DNA of 64,000 nt from Fulverythrobacter ferritrahens (GCF_020539485.1 NZ_JACDXU010000001.1:1178001-1242000), one strand, 5' to 3'; counted from the stretch's first letter, positions 1 through 9,065 are shown. Numbers and translations are program-made. Notes: generated by a model from the sequence alone, not told the origin.

Positions 1-18
1 ATTGCCGGAGTAGCGTGA
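1..18 (+). CDS. Possible 3' end of an upstream gene (partial)
   Basis: The first frame reads I-A-G-V-A and stops at TGA (16-18), overlapping the ATG of yciB as TGATG. This fits the tail of an upstream gene; ftsY commonly precedes yciB in sphingomonads, but five residues cannot identify it. A second possible end lies in another frame (stop TAG at 11-13). Confidence 0.25.
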   Translation: MAGVA

Positions 19-683
19 TGAGCGAAGAACAAGTCCCTAAGCCCGCCCCGAAGAAAAGCGCCGCTTCCAGCTGGATCAACCTGCTGGTCGACTATGCCCC
101 GCTGATCGTCTTCCTGGGCGCCTATCGATATTACGCACCGGCCGACAAGGAAGACAGCATTGGCGTAGTGCTGGCCGTGGTCCATTCGACCATTGCCTTT
201 GTCATCACATCCGTGATCGCCCTTGCCGTTTCGAAATGGCGGCTTGGCAAGGTTTCCCGCATGCTCTGGCTTTCCACCGTCCTGATCGTGGGATTTGGCG
301 GCTTGACAGTGCTGCTGCGCGATCCCTTCTATGTGCAGATCAAGCCGACCGTTTTGTACATCTTCTTCGGCGGCGTGCTGCTGGCAGGCTGGTGGAAAGG
401 CAAAGCCCTGCTCCAATGGCTTCTTGAGGCTGCCTTCGAAGGCTTGAACGATGAAGGCTGGCTGAAGCTCTCCCGCAACTGGGGCATCTTCTTTTTCTTC
501 CTTGCCGCTCTCAACGAAGCCCTCCGCCTCACGCTCAGCTTTGGGGACTGGCTGACGATAAAGGTGCCGGTATTTGCAGGAATTTCCTTCCTCTTCACTT
601 TTGCCCAGCTGCCTATGCTTCTCAAGCACGGTCTCGCCATGGAAGCGGTGAAGGAAGAGGAAACTACTCTTCCTCCGCAGTAA
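18..683 (+). CDS. yciB: Inner membrane-spanning protein YciB (septation protein A/IspZ family)
   Basis: A 221-aa polytopic inner membrane protein of the YciB/IspZ family, linked in enterobacteria to cell-envelope and septum synthesis. After a short charged N-terminus come about five to six hydrophobic helices. The family core is visible: a D-Y-x-P-L-I-V-F segment near residue 27, the K-P-T-V-L-Y-I-F-F-G-G run near 110, and N-W-G-I-F-F-F-F-L-A-A-L-N-E near 155. The ATG at 18 overlaps a preceding TGA, suggesting translational coupling to the upstream gene; a GTG at 15 is an alternative start. The molecular activity of the family is not settled. Confidence 0.9.
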   Translation: MSEEQVPKPAPKKSAASSWINLLVDYAPLIVFLGAYRYYAPADKEDSIGVVLAVVHSTIAFVITSVIALAVSKWRLGKVSRMLWLSTVLIVGFGGLTVLLRDPFYVQIKPTVLYIFFGGVLLAGWWKGKALLQWLLEAAFEGLNDEGWLKLSRNWGIFFFFLAALNEALRLTLSFGDWLTIKVPVFAGISFLFTFAQLPMLLKHGLAMEAVKEEETTLPPQ

Positions 684-748
684 GAATCCCGTGAGGAACG
701 CGCCGTTCCCGCAACCCTTGCCGTAGGGTCATTTTTGGCGATACTCTG

Positions 749-779
749 TGTCCTCGCCCGGATTTTCGGGGCGAGGACA
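749..779. terminator. Hairpin between yciB and the PuuD-like gene
   Basis: TGTCCTCGCCC (749-759) and GGGCGAGGACA (769-779) form a perfect 11-bp stem with a 9-nt loop. There is no T-run after it. It could be the yciB terminator or a leader structure of the next gene, whose ATG lies about 40 nt downstream. Confidence 0.45.
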
Positions 780-820
780 GCCAGGAAATACAACACAATC
801 TGGCAGACGGGGGAAACGAC

Positions 821-1393
821 ATGGCCAAACTATTCGGGAATCTCCAACTCATAGTAATCGTTGGACTTATTGCCGCGATCGCGATCATCGCAGCATTCGC
901 CTCCAGTGTGGCGGCCGACGCGAATTCGATCCTGCGCTGGCTGCATCTGGTCTTCGGCATCTTGTGGATCGGGCTGCTTTATTACTTCAACTTCGTCCAG
1001 GTGCCGACAATGCCGGCCATTCCGGCGGAACAGAAGGGCGCGATAACGGGCTTCATCGCGCCAAAGGCTCTGTTCTATTTCCGCTGGGCAGCCCTGCTGA
1101 CGGTGATTACCGGCCTGCTGATCGCGCAGATCAATGGTTATCTTCATTCCGCGATGAGCTTCACCGGCGAAGGTGCCGTCAAGCTGATCGGTGCAGGCAT
1201 GTGGATCGCTCTCGTGATGGCCTTCAACGTCTGGTTCATCATCTGGCCGAACCAGAAGAAGGCGCTGGGCATTGTGGAAGCCACGCCCGAACAGAAAGCC
1301 GCCGCAGGGCCACGCGCCATGATCGCGAGCCGGCTCAATACACTGCTGTCCCTGCCCATGCTCTATTGCATGGTCAGCGCCAATCTGGGCTGA
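821..1393 (+). CDS. PuuD-like membrane protein (urate hydroxylase PuuD family, membrane domain only)
   Basis: A 190-aa integral membrane protein with about five hydrophobic segments (near residues 8-30, 40-60, 88-108, 120-143 and 170-187). The W-L-H-L-V-F-G-I-L-W-I-G-L-L-Y-Y-F-N-F stretch near residue 40 is typical of the DUF989/PuuD membrane domain. Characterised PuuD enzymes carry a C-terminal cytochrome c domain with a CxxCH haem site. That domain is absent here, so urate oxidation should not be assumed. A GGGGGAAA ribosome site precedes the ATG. No purine-degradation genes are nearby. Confidence 0.7.
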   Translation: MAKLFGNLQLIVIVGLIAAIAIIAAFASSVAADANSILRWLHLVFGILWIGLLYYFNFVQVPTMPAIPAEQKGAITGFIAPKALFYFRWAALLTVITGLLIAQINGYLHSAMSFTGEGAVKLIGAGMWIALVMAFNVWFIIWPNQKKALGIVEATPEQKAAAGPRAMIASRLNTLLSLPMLYCMVSANLG

Positions 1394-1429
1394 AAGGCTC
1401 AGGAAAGTGGTTGAGCTGGGGAAGTCGGA

Positions 1430-1597
1430 GTGAGCCTGCCTCATCGCGGCATTGCATTCGGTGCTCTGGTTGGCATCATGGTCGGCATGATGAGTTCGGT
1501 TGACACACCGACCAAAGTGGTAGGCCCCATGATCGCCTGTACGCTGATCGGATGGCTGATCGGGCGCTATATGGAGATGCGCAAACCCCGCAGCTAG
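1430..1597 (+). CDS. Small membrane protein, 55 aa
   Basis: A short reading frame starting at GTG 1430 encodes 55 residues with two hydrophobic stretches (about residues 8-22 and 33-46) around a polar turn (S-S-V-D-T-P-T-K), ending in a basic tail. A GGGGAAG ribosome site lies about six bases upstream. It starts 36 nt after the PuuD-like gene and ends before a hairpin terminator, so it is probably the last gene of that transcript. Its function is not recognised. The two-helix hairpin form resembles many small inner membrane proteins of unknown role. Confidence 0.55.
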   Translation: MSLPHRGIAFGALVGIMVGMMSSVDTPTKVVGPMIACTLIGWLIGRYMEMRKPRS

Positions 1598-1632
1598 GCG
1601 GTGTGTCCGCAAGATATACTATCGCCAAAGGA

Positions 1633-1663
1633 AAGGGCGCCCTGCACTGGCAGCGGCGCCCTT
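1633..1663. terminator. Bidirectional hairpin terminator between convergent genes
   Basis: AAGGGCGCC (1633-1641) pairs perfectly with GGCGCCCTT (1655-1663); CTG/CAG in the loop can extend the stem. It lies between the rightward small membrane gene and the leftward kup gene and can serve both. Confidence 0.6.
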
Positions 1664-1691
1664 CTCATATCTGGGGCTTCCCCACTGGGCG

Positions 1692-3647
1692 TCAGATCTC
1701 CAGCTGACTGCCCAGTTCGACCACGCGATTGGTCGGCAGGCGGAAGAAGTCCATCGGTGTCGCCGCATTGCGGAGCATCCAGCTGAACAGCCTTTCACGC
1801 CAAATCGCCATGCCCGGGTTCTTGGAGGGCAACAGCGTCTGCCGGGAAAGGAAAAAGCTGGTCTGCATCATGTCGAACTTGCCGCCGCATTTGCCCGCCT
1901 GCTTGAGCGCGGCGGGAATGTCGGTCTCTTCCATGAAGCCGTAATTGATCACGAGCCGATAAAAGCCCTGCCCCAGATCGGTAATGCCTATCCTCTCTTC
2001 GGGATCGACGTAGGGCACGTCCGCGATATTCACGGTCAGTACCACCACCCTCTCATGCAGCACCTTGTTGTGCTTGATGTTGTGCAGCAGCGCCGATGGC
2101 ACTCCGCTGGTGGCTGCCGACATGAAGATCGCCGTGCCCGGCACACGCTGCGTGCTGGCATGGGCCGATTTGGCGAAGATATCGAGCGGCAGCTCCACTT
2201 CCGCCATGCGCTCGCGCATCAGCTTGCGGCCGCGCGCCCAGGTGGTCAGCAAGGAGAAGGCAACCGCACCGATCGCCAGAGGGAACCAGCCACCATCGGG
2301 AATCTTCGTGGTATTGGCGGCAAAATACGCGCCGTCGATGATGAAGAAGGCGCCCACCACCGGCACCCATACCCACCACTTCCAACGCCACACCATCGCC
2401 ACGAGCACCGCGATCAGGCAGGTGTCGATCAGCATCGCCCCCGTAACGGCAATGCCATAGGCCGCAGCGAGGTTGGAGGAGGTCTGGAAATTCAGGACCA
2501 GCACAATCACCGCCACCATCAACGCCCAGTTGATGAACGGGATATAGATCTGCCCCTGCTCGGTCTCGCTGGTGTGGCGGATCGAAAGGCGGGGAATGAA
2601 ACCCAGCTGGATTGCCTGATGCGTGACCGAGAACGCCCCCGTGATCACGGCCTGGCTGGCAATGAAGGTCGCCATAGTGGCCAGAAGCACCAGCGGCAGG
2701 CGCAGCATCTCGGGCGCGAGAATGAAGAAGGGATTCTTGATAGCTTCCGCCGCGACGGCCGGCTCCATGCCCATGATCATCGCGCCCTGCCCGAAATAAT
2801 TCAGCAAGAGGCACGGCATCACGAAGGAAAACCAGGAGATGCGCATCGCGCTGCGGCCGAAATGGCCCATATCCGAATAAAGCGCTTCCGATCCGGTCAC
2901 CGCCAGCACCACGGAGCCCAGCGCCAGAAAGGCCGTTGTACCGTCCGCAATGAAAAACTGGATCGCGAACCACGGATTGAGCGCGATCAGGATTTCAGGC
3001 GACTGGACGATATGAACGATGCCCAGCACAGCCAGCACCGTAAAATAGATGATCATCACCGGGGCAAAGAGTGCGCCGACCTTGGCCGTGCCGCGCTTTT
3101 GCAGAAGGAACAGGCAGATCAGCAGCGCCAGCGCGATGGGAAGCACGAAGGGCTGGAAGCCCTGCTCGACTACCGTAAGACCCTCGACAGCGGACAGCAC
3201 GGAGATCGCCGGCGTGATCATGCTGTCGCCATAGAACAGGGCGGTGGCGAACACCCCCAGCATTACCGCGATCCAGCCATATCTCGACTTGGCAATATGG
3301 CTGGAAACCAGCGCCACCAGGGCAAGCGTGCCCCCTTGCCCCTTGTTGTCCGCCCGCATCAGCAGGCCGACATATTTTATCGTGACCACGATCGTCATGG
3401 ACCAGAAGATCAGGCTGACCACCCCATAGATATGGAGCTGATCGACTGTCAGCGGGTGATGACCGGCGAATGTTTCGCGAAAAGCATAAAGCGGGCTGGT
3501 CCCGATATCGCCAAAGACGATACCAACCGCGCCAATCGCCATCTTGTAGATGGAGGACTGGCGATCATGCCCGTGAAGGCCGGCGAATTCCCCCTGAGCC
3601 TGCGGAGGAGCGGCTTCGGGTTGCTGCGGCGTATCGGCGTCACTCAT
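1692..3647 (-). CDS. kup: Potassium uptake transporter Kup
   Basis: A 651-aa KUP/HAK/KT-family K+ transporter, probably a K+/H+ symporter of the inner membrane. The diagnostic start of the core, [17 protein letters not shown], lies near residues 39-55. About twelve transmembrane helices follow, and then a soluble C-terminal domain (roughly residues 480-651) that includes a T-A-I-F-M segment typical of the family. Length matches bacterial Kup proteins (about 620-650 aa). It is convergent with the upstream small gene and lies 110 nt ahead of the ccm operon end, with no obvious functional link. That 110-nt gap holds no gene I can support. Confidence 0.95.
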   Translation of the reverse strand: MSDADTPQQPEAAPPQAQGEFAGLHGHDRQSSIYKMAIGAVGIVFGDIGTSPLYAFRETFAGHHPLTVDQLHIYGVVSLIFWSMTIVVTIKYVGLLMRADNKGQGGTLALVALVSSHIAKSRYGWIAVMLGVFATALFYGDSMITPAISVLSAVEGLTVVEQGFQPFVLPIALALLICLFLLQKRGTAKVGALFAPVMIIYFTVLAVLGIVHIVQSPEILIALNPWFAIQFFIADGTTAFLALGSVVLAVTGSEALYSDMGHFGRSAMRISWFSFVMPCLLLNYFGQGAMIMGMEPAVAAEAIKNPFFILAPEMLRLPLVLLATMATFIASQAVITGAFSVTHQAIQLGFIPRLSIRHTSETEQGQIYIPFINWALMVAVIVLVLNFQTSSNLAAAYGIAVTGAMLIDTCLIAVLVAMVWRWKWWVWVPVVGAFFIIDGAYFAANTTKIPDGGWFPLAIGAVAFSLLTTWARGRKLMRERMAEVELPLDIFAKSAHASTQRVPGTAIFMSAATSGVPSALLHNIKHNKVLHERVVVLTVNIADVPYVDPEERIGITDLGQGFYRLVINYGFMEETDIPAALKQAGKCGGKFDMMQTSFFLSRQTLLPSKNPGMAIWRERLFSWMLRNAATPMDFFRLPTNRVVELGSQLEI

Positions 3648-3757
3648 AGAGTTTAAGCGCCCCTCTTCTCGCCCTCATTGGCCGGAAAGGCTCCGGCAGG
3701 CGGGCGACGGCGCTTAGCAGTCCCGCTTCCGCACTGCAACATGGCCATCCGCGCGCC

Positions 3758-4411
3758 TCAACGCCCTGATTTCTGCGCCTCTTCGACCAGTTTGCGCAAG
3801 ATCTGATCGTAACCCTCGAGTCGTTTTTCCAGAACATCGCGTCCCGGAGCGTCCTTGGGCATGGATTCGAGGCGTCCTGCCCAGACTTCCCGCCCCTCGA
3901 TAAGCTTGCCTTGCCTGATAAGCGCCCAGCCCACGAAAAAGGCAGGACCGGCACTGTCCGGTGAAAGCTGCGCCGCACGGCGATAGGAAAGCAAGGCCGC
4001 CGGGGTCAGCATGCCGTCCGCCTGGAACGTCAAGGCATTCCCCAATGCCAGCCAGGCCTCGGCATCCTTCGGATTATCATGCACGGCGCCCCGCAAGAGG
4101 GCAGCAGCATTGGAATATTGCCCGCGTCGAACGAGCGCATCGGCCGTCAGCACCAGTGGATTGCTGGATCGATCGGAGGGGCCGACCAGCTGCTTGCGCA
4201 TGTCGACGATCGCACCGCCCTCTTCCGCCTTGTCCGCACGCGGTGTGCCGGGCGCGCCAGGAAGATCGGGAGAACCCTGCAGGGCATATCCTGCCAATCC
4301 CAGCGCAAGCGCAGCGAGGACCGCTGCCCAGCTATTTCTGGGAAGTTTGAACACGAATGCAAACACGCCGAAACAAGCAACGGCGAGCACAATGGCGATG
4401 ATCCAGCTCAC
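3758..4411 (-). CDS. ccmI: Cytochrome c biogenesis TPR protein (CcmI/CycH-like)
   Basis: A 217-aa protein with two N-terminal membrane helices (about residues 1-20 and 29-46), then tetratricopeptide-like repeats around residues 85-190 (for example A-W-L-A-L-G-N-A-L and P-A-F-F-V-G-W-A-L). This is the layout of the C-terminal part of CcmI, which holds apocytochrome c for haem ligation by CcmF/CcmH. It is the last gene of the ccm operon and overlaps ccmH by 4 nt. It is shorter than full bipartite CcmI proteins of about 400 aa, so the periplasmic part is reduced. Confidence 0.85.
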   Translation of the reverse strand: MSWIIAIVLAVACFGVFAFVFKLPRNSWAAVLAALALGLAGYALQGSPDLPGAPGTPRADKAEEGGAIVDMRKQLVGPSDRSSNPLVLTADALVRRGQYSNAAALLRGAVHDNPKDAEAWLALGNALTFQADGMLTPAALLSYRRAAQLSPDSAGPAFFVGWALIRQGKLIEGREVWAGRLESMPKDAPGRDVLEKRLEGYDQILRKLVEEAQKSGR

Positions 4412-4812
4412 GCCTTTTTCCCCAGCTTGTTGCGGAACACGAAAACGGCCACCAGCAGCAGCAATGCCGGGAGGGCAAAGAGCGGCCAGGTTGAACTCGT
4501 CACTTCAGGCTTGAAGCTGATATATTCGCCATAGCGTTCTATCAGCCACGCGCGGATCGCTTCCGGCTTCTCGCCACGGGCAACACGTACGCGCACCTGA
4601 TGCCGCAAATCCCCGGCCATAGGAGCATCCGAATCCGCGATCGACTGGCCCTGACAGGTCAGGCAGCGCAGCGTTTCCATCAGCGCCTTGGCTTCCGCCT
4701 CCTGCCGGGGATCGTCGAGCTGCTTGTAAGCATAGGGCGCCGGTGGCAGTGAATCCTGTGCGGAAAGAGGCGCAGCGAGTATAAATGCGATAAGGAGCAG
4801 GAGCCGCTTCAC
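4408..4812 (-). CDS. ccmH: Cytochrome c-type biogenesis protein CcmH
   Basis: A 134-aa periplasm-facing thiol protein of the haem ligation complex. It has an N-terminal signal (about residues 1-18), the family motif L-R-C-L-T-C-Q-G-Q-S-I with Cys50 and Cys53, a helical domain with R-A-W-L-I-E-R-Y-G-E-Y-I, and a C-terminal membrane anchor (about 109-126). The two cysteines reduce apocytochrome c before haem attachment. It overlaps both neighbours, ccmG and ccmI, by 4 nt, which indicates translational coupling in the operon. Confidence 0.95.
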   Translation of the reverse strand: MKRLLLLIAFILAAPLSAQDSLPPAPYAYKQLDDPRQEAEAKALMETLRCLTCQGQSIADSDAPMAGDLRHQVRVRVARGEKPEAIRAWLIERYGEYISFKPEVTSSTWPLFALPALLLLVAVFVFRNKLGKKA

Positions 4813-5345
4813 AGCCCGGCCTCCTTCAGTTTTTCCAGCAGCATCGGCACATCCTGATCCCGGATATCCCCGATATGCTGGTAACGGATGATGCCTTTGC
4901 CATCGATCACGAAAGTTTCCGGCACACCGGATGAGCCAATACCCACCTGCACTTCGGAAAGATCGTCTGCCCCGATACGGCTATAGGGATTGCCGTGCTG
5001 GGCAAGGAACATAGCGACATCTTCAGGCCGATCGCGAATGGCGACGCCCACGATATTGGCGCCCGCCCGTTCGAGAGCGGAAAGCTGCGGAGCTTCCGCC
5101 GCGCAGGGCACGCACCAACTGGCGAAAACATTCAGCAAGCGCGGCTGCCCATCCCGCATATCCGACGTAGCGAGGCCCGGACGGTCCGCATTGGCGGGTT
5201 TCAGGGCAAATTCGGGAAGCGGCTTGCCGATCATCGCGCTCTCCACCGTAGTGGAGGCGGGATTCATCAACTGGCTGGCAACCAGCACGAAGAATGCCCC
5301 GAACAGCGCGAGCGGAACCCACAAAGTCCAGCGAAGCTTGCTCAT
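4809..5345 (-). CDS. ccmG: Thiol:disulfide interchange protein CcmG (DsbE)
   Basis: A 178-aa membrane-anchored thioredoxin-fold protein. One N-terminal helix (about residues 8-25) precedes a periplasmic redoxin domain with F-A-S-W-C-V-P-C, active cysteines 78 and 81, and the cis-proline loop S-G-V-P-E-T-F near residue 140. It passes reductant to the apocytochrome c/CcmH thiols. It overlaps ccmF upstream and ccmH downstream by 4 nt each. Confidence 0.95.
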   Translation of the reverse strand: MSKLRWTLWVPLALFGAFFVLVASQLMNPASTTVESAMIGKPLPEFALKPANADRPGLATSDMRDGQPRLLNVFASWCVPCAAEAPQLSALERAGANIVGVAIRDRPEDVAMFLAQHGNPYSRIGADDLSEVQVGIGSSGVPETFVIDGKGIIRYQHIGDIRDQDVPMLLEKLKEAGL

Positions 5346-7303
5346 GCCGCCTGCTCCTCGTCAGCGGCGGTACGGCGACGGCGGGCAATTCGGGCCTGAA
5401 GGTTGCGACGTTTCAGGTCGCCCAAAACGCGCCCAAGCAATGCGAGAAAGCCACCGAAACCGATCAGAAGGCCCCCATACCAGATCCAGGTAACGAAGGG
5501 CTTCCACCAGAGGCGGATCTGCCACCGCCCCCCATCGATCTCTTCACCCAGCACCGCGTAAAGCTGGCCGTTCCAGCGAGTAAGCAGCGCGGATTCGCTC
5601 GTCTTCTGGACAGGCGACCAGAACTCGCGCGACTGCGGCGCGATTTGCTTCGGCTTGCCTCCCTTATAAGAGGCCACCAGCACGCCTTCCAGCGCGGTCC
5701 AGTTCGGCCCAGCCACCGGCTCCACCGTCTCCAGCGTGACCTTCCAGGGACCGACTTCCACTGTCTCGCCCGGCGTCGCCGCGACGAGCTTTTCCTTCGT
5801 AAAGGCACTGTCAGCCGACATGCCGAACATGGCGACAGCAATACCGAAATGGGCCACCACCATACCCCAGACAGCCAGCGGCAGCCGGCGCAGGGAACGC
5901 CCCTTGAGCGGGAGGACACTACCCACCGCAACCGCGACTGACAGGGCAAGGCCCAACAGGGGCAGCAGGCCAATTGAGGTGTTGAACCACACTCCCGCCA
6001 GCACCAGCAGGGCAATCACACCCAACAGCACTGCTTCGTTCTGCACCCGCCCCAGGGAATCCCGCCGCCAGCGCAGCATCGGGCCAATCGCCAGCACCAC
6101 CAGCATGGGCAGAAAGAACAGCGCGCTCACCGGGTTGAAATAGGGCGGGCCCACCGAAACCTTGATGCCAAAGGCCTCGGTCAGCAACGGATAGAGCGTA
6201 CCAACCAGCACGATGGCCAGAATGGCGCTCAGGGCGACGTTGTTCACCACCAGCGCACCTTCGCGGCTGGTTACGGAGAAGCGCTCTCCTTCGGCCACCG
6301 TTCCCGCCCGCAGAGCGAAGAGGGTCAGGGCGCTGCCGATATACAGCGTGAGCAGGGCAAGGATGAAGCTGCCGCGCTCCGGATCGACGGCAAAGGCGTG
6401 AACGCTTGTGAGAATACCCGAGCGGACCAGGAACGTCCCGATCATGCTCATGGAAAAAGCCACCACGCCCAGCATGATCGTCCAGGCACGCAGCGCATCG
6501 CGCGCGGCAAGGACGCTGGCCGAATGGAGCAAGGCGGTTGCCGCCAGCCACGGCATCAGCGAGGCATTTTCCACCGGGTCCCAGAACCACCAGCCGCCCC
6601 AGCCGAGCTCGTAATAGGCCCAATAGGAACCGGCAGTGATGCCCAACGTAAGGAAAATCCATGCCCCCAGCACCCATGGCCGCATGGCGCGGGCAAAGTC
6701 CGGCGTGACCTGCCGGGTCAGCAGCGCGCCAACGGCAAAGCTGAACGCTACCGAGAGGCCGACATAGCCGAAATAGAGCGTGGTCGGGTGGTAAGCTGCG
6801 GCAACGTCCTGCAGCAACGGGTTGAGGCCATTGCCCTCTGGAGGTGCCGGGCTAAGCCGCTCAAACGGGTTCGAGCTGACCAGCAGAAAGGCATAGAAAC
6901 CCAGGCTGACGAAAGCCTGTGCGGCGAGTGTCGCCAGCAAGGTCCGTTCAGGCAGGCGGTGTTCGATCAGCGCGATCAGTGCGCCCGCCAGCGCCATGAC
7001 GGCAACCCACAACAGCATCGAGCCTTCATGGTTCGACCACGCGCCTGCGATCTTGAAGATCATCGGTTTTGCGGTGTGCGAATTCTCCGCCACCAGACGG
7101 ACCGAAAGGTCTGTCTGCACAAACAGCAGGAACAGCGCCCCGAAAGACAGGGCTGCAAGCAACCCCTGCACTACGGCCGCCGGGCGCACCAGTGCGGCCA
7201 GCGTGGGCTCATCCCGGCGCAGCACCAATGCCCCGGCGACAAGCTGCATCGCGGCGAGTGCTGCTGCCAGCCATAAGGCTGCAAGGCCGAATTCGGCGAT
7301 CAT
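5342..7303 (-). CDS. ccmF: Haem lyase subunit CcmF
   Basis: A 653-aa polytopic membrane protein that ligates haem to apocytochrome c. The haem-handling WWD signature WGGWWFWDPVENASLMPWL lies at about residues 235-253. Histidines 172 (Y-H-P), 260 (L-L-H-S) and 302 (S-V-H-A-F) fall at the positions of the conserved CcmF haem ligands. A large periplasmic domain near the C-terminus (about 500-610) is followed by a last helix and a basic tail. Length matches the family. It lies 24 nt after ccmE in the operon. Confidence 0.97.
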   Translation of the reverse strand: MIAEFGLAALWLAAALAAMQLVAGALVLRRDEPTLAALVRPAAVVQGLLAALSFGALFLLFVQTDLSVRLVAENSHTAKPMIFKIAGAWSNHEGSMLLWVAVMALAGALIALIEHRLPERTLLATLAAQAFVSLGFYAFLLVSSNPFERLSPAPPEGNGLNPLLQDVAAAYHPTTLYFGYVGLSVAFSFAVGALLTRQVTPDFARAMRPWVLGAWIFLTLGITAGSYWAYYELGWGGWWFWDPVENASLMPWLAATALLHSASVLAARDALRAWTIMLGVVAFSMSMIGTFLVRSGILTSVHAFAVDPERGSFILALLTLYIGSALTLFALRAGTVAEGERFSVTSREGALVVNNVALSAILAIVLVGTLYPLLTEAFGIKVSVGPPYFNPVSALFFLPMLVVLAIGPMLRWRRDSLGRVQNEAVLLGVIALLVLAGVWFNTSIGLLPLLGLALSVAVAVGSVLPLKGRSLRRLPLAVWGMVVAHFGIAVAMFGMSADSAFTKEKLVAATPGETVEVGPWKVTLETVEPVAGPNWTALEGVLVASYKGGKPKQIAPQSREFWSPVQKTSESALLTRWNGQLYAVLGEEIDGGRWQIRLWWKPFVTWIWYGGLLIGFGGFLALLGRVLGDLKRRNLQARIARRRRTAADEEQAA

Positions 7304-7327
7304 TGGCCCATGCTCATCTGGCTATGC

Positions 7328-7789
7328 TCACTTGGAGGTTTCTTCCACCGCGGCGCGCTTCTGCGCCTCGGTCATGTCATGCAATTCGCGCGGCACGTAA
7401 TTCTCGTCATGTTTGGCAAGGAGAGTATCCGCCGCGAAAGTTCCATCGGCATCCATGCGCCCTTCGGCTACCACGCCCGAACCTTCGGTGAACAGGTCGG
7501 GCACGATGCCGGAATACCGCACCGGCACCCTTGCATCGCCATCGCCCACCACGAAGTTGATCGTAATGCCATCGGGCGCGGTCTTGAGCGATCCGGCCTG
7601 CACCATGCCGCCAAGGCGGACGGCCTGGCCCGGTTCTGGCGGATTGGCCACCATCTCGCTTGGCACATAGAAATAGCTCGCCTGGCTACGCAGTGCCCAG
7701 GCCGCCAGCAGGCCGGCGGCGATCAACACCGCCACCGCAATGGCTATCAGCACCAGTCGCTGATGCTTGGCTTTCAAACCCGTACTCAT
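7328..7789 (-). CDS. ccmE: Haem chaperone CcmE
   Basis: A 153-aa periplasmic haem chaperone held by an N-terminal helix (about residues 11-32), followed by an OB-fold beta barrel. The haem-binding motif H-D-E-N-Y is at residues 127-131, with His127 as the covalent haem site and Tyr131 as the axial ligand position. It carries haem from CcmC/CcmD to CcmF. Its ATG overlaps the ccmD stop codon. Confidence 0.97.
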   Translation of the reverse strand: MSTGLKAKHQRLVLIAIAVAVLIAAGLLAAWALRSQASYFYVPSEMVANPPEPGQAVRLGGMVQAGSLKTAPDGITINFVVGDGDARVPVRYSGIVPDLFTEGSGVVAEGRMDADGTFAADTLLAKHDENYVPRELHDMTEAQKRAAVEETSK

Positions 7790-7926
7790 TTACCGCGAGC
7801 CTTATCCCGCCGCCTTTCGGCGCGCTTCATTCCAATCCAGCTCCATGCCACCAGGGCCAGCGTCCCGCCTACCCCAAGCCCATAGGAAGCAAATACGAAT
7901 ACCCAGTGATCCAGTGCCTCGCGCAT
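7786..7926 (-). CDS. ccmD: Haem exporter protein CcmD
   Basis: A 46-aa single-helix protein between ccmC and ccmE. It reads M-R-E-A-L-D-H-W-V-F-V-F-A-S-Y-G, then a hydrophobic helix to about residue 32, then a strongly basic tail (K-R-A-E-R-R-R-D-K-A-R-G-K). This is the usual CcmD form; the protein helps release holo-CcmE from CcmC. It overlaps ccmE by 4 nt and starts 3 nt after the end of ccmC. Confidence 0.9.
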   Translation of the reverse strand: MREALDHWVFVFASYGLGVGGTLALVAWSWIGMKRAERRRDKARGK

Positions 7927-7929
7927 CGA

Positions 7930-8649
7930 TCAGGCCCCTTCCGCCTTGCGGCGCAACCGAGCCTCCGCCTGCACATCGGCAAGGATCGCGCGCATGCGTG
8001 CCAGCACGACCCCGCCGAAAATGAAAGTGAAGCCCAGCGTCGCAGCCATCAGGCCCCACAGGAACGGCCCCGCCATGGCGGAGCCGCCTGTCGTCAGGCT
8101 GGGGGGCTGATGCAGCGAATTCCACCACAGGACCGAATAATGGATGATGGGGATGTTTACGGCCCCAACCAGCCCGAAAATCGCAGCGATGCGACTTCCT
8201 CCGCCCTCCCGGGCAGAGGCTCCGGCAAGCGCAATATAACCGAAATAGAGGAACAGCAGCACCAGCATGCTGGTCAGCCGCCCGTCCCATACCCACCAGG
8301 TGCCCCATGCGGGGCGGCCCCAGAGCGATCCCGTAGCAAGGCAGAGAAACGCGAAGAAAGCCCCAGGAACAGCCGCGGCCCGCGCACCGATTCCCGCGAG
8401 GGGATGGCGCCAGACGAGTTCCACGAAGCTCGCCACCGCGATTCCGCTCCACCCTGCCATTCCCAGCCATGCAGCGGGAACGTGAATGAACAGAATCCGC
8501 ACGCTATCGCCCTGCAACCGTTCAGGCGGAGCATATACCAGGCCATAATAGAGGGCAGCGCCCGTCAGCAGCAGGCCCGCCACCAGCAATGGAACGGTGA
8601 GCACGCGTGCGATACGGAGGAAGCGGGCAGGATTGGCAAAGCCGTGCAT
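7930..8649 (-). CDS. ccmC: Haem transporter/ligase CcmC
   Basis: A membrane protein of 239 aa that loads haem on CcmE. The WWD signature (W-G-T-W-W-V-W-D-G-R-L-T-S) is at about residues 115-127. Histidines near 56 (F-I-H-V-P) and 170-180 (I-I-H-Y-S, S-L-H-Q) match the haem-coordinating positions. About six helices are visible. I chose the ATG at 8649 (M-H-G-F-A-N-P); an in-frame start at 8706 would add 19 poorly conserved residues. This is the first gene of the operon; ccmA and ccmB, which usually precede it, are not here. Confidence 0.93.
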   Translation of the reverse strand: MHGFANPARFLRIARVLTVPLLVAGLLLTGAALYYGLVYAPPERLQGDSVRILFIHVPAAWLGMAGWSGIAVASFVELVWRHPLAGIGARAAAVPGAFFAFLCLATGSLWGRPAWGTWWVWDGRLTSMLVLLFLYFGYIALAGASAREGGGSRIAAIFGLVGAVNIPIIHYSVLWWNSLHQPPSLTTGGSAMAGPFLWGLMAATLGFTFIFGGVVLARMRAILADVQAEARLRRKAEGA

Positions 8650-8798
8650 TATTGCGTTTGTCCGGTTAGCTGGCGGTGCTTTGGCAGGGAGACCGGGCAG
8701 AGGCAAGCAGAACCAGCCACAAATCGGCCCGCCAATTCACCATGCCGCTCGAACCCGCCTGAGGCTTGTGGCGTGCATTATTATCGGGGTCAGGGAAA

Positions 8799-8876
8799 TG
8801 GGGCGATTGAGGGGTCTCGAACCCCCGACCTCCGGTACCACAAACCGGCGCTCTAACCAACTGAGCTACAATCGCC
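8799..8876 (-). tRNA. tRNA-His (GTG)
   Basis: A complete cloverleaf read on the minus strand. The anticodon loop TTGTGGT gives anticodon GTG. The acceptor stem is GCGATTG/CAATCGC. An extra 5' G (G-1, base 8876) is encoded opposite C73 (8802), and the CCA tail is encoded (8801-8799). This is the canonical tRNA-His identity set. Confidence 0.95.
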
Positions 8877-9065
8877 ATAAGCCAGGCACACATCGAATCC
8901 GCGTACCAACAGGCATTCCCACAGAAGCAATCAAACCGCTCCCTGCGAGGCGGCGAGCCTCTTGCACAGAGCGAGCAAATTGCAAAGCAAAATTTACGCA
9001 CTGCTCTCTGTCATGGGCAATGTTTCCTGCTTGAACACCGCCGCGCTCACACTATCGTCCCGCCC

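Noticed and set aside
2055-3656. A 533-aa open frame antisense to kup
   Set aside because: Highly basic, Arg/His/Gln-rich composition without domains; shadow of kup.
8666-9001. A 111-aa minus-strand frame containing A-I-V-A-Q-L-V-R-A-P-V
   Set aside because: It is a translation of tRNA-His and its flanks, a common annotation artefact.
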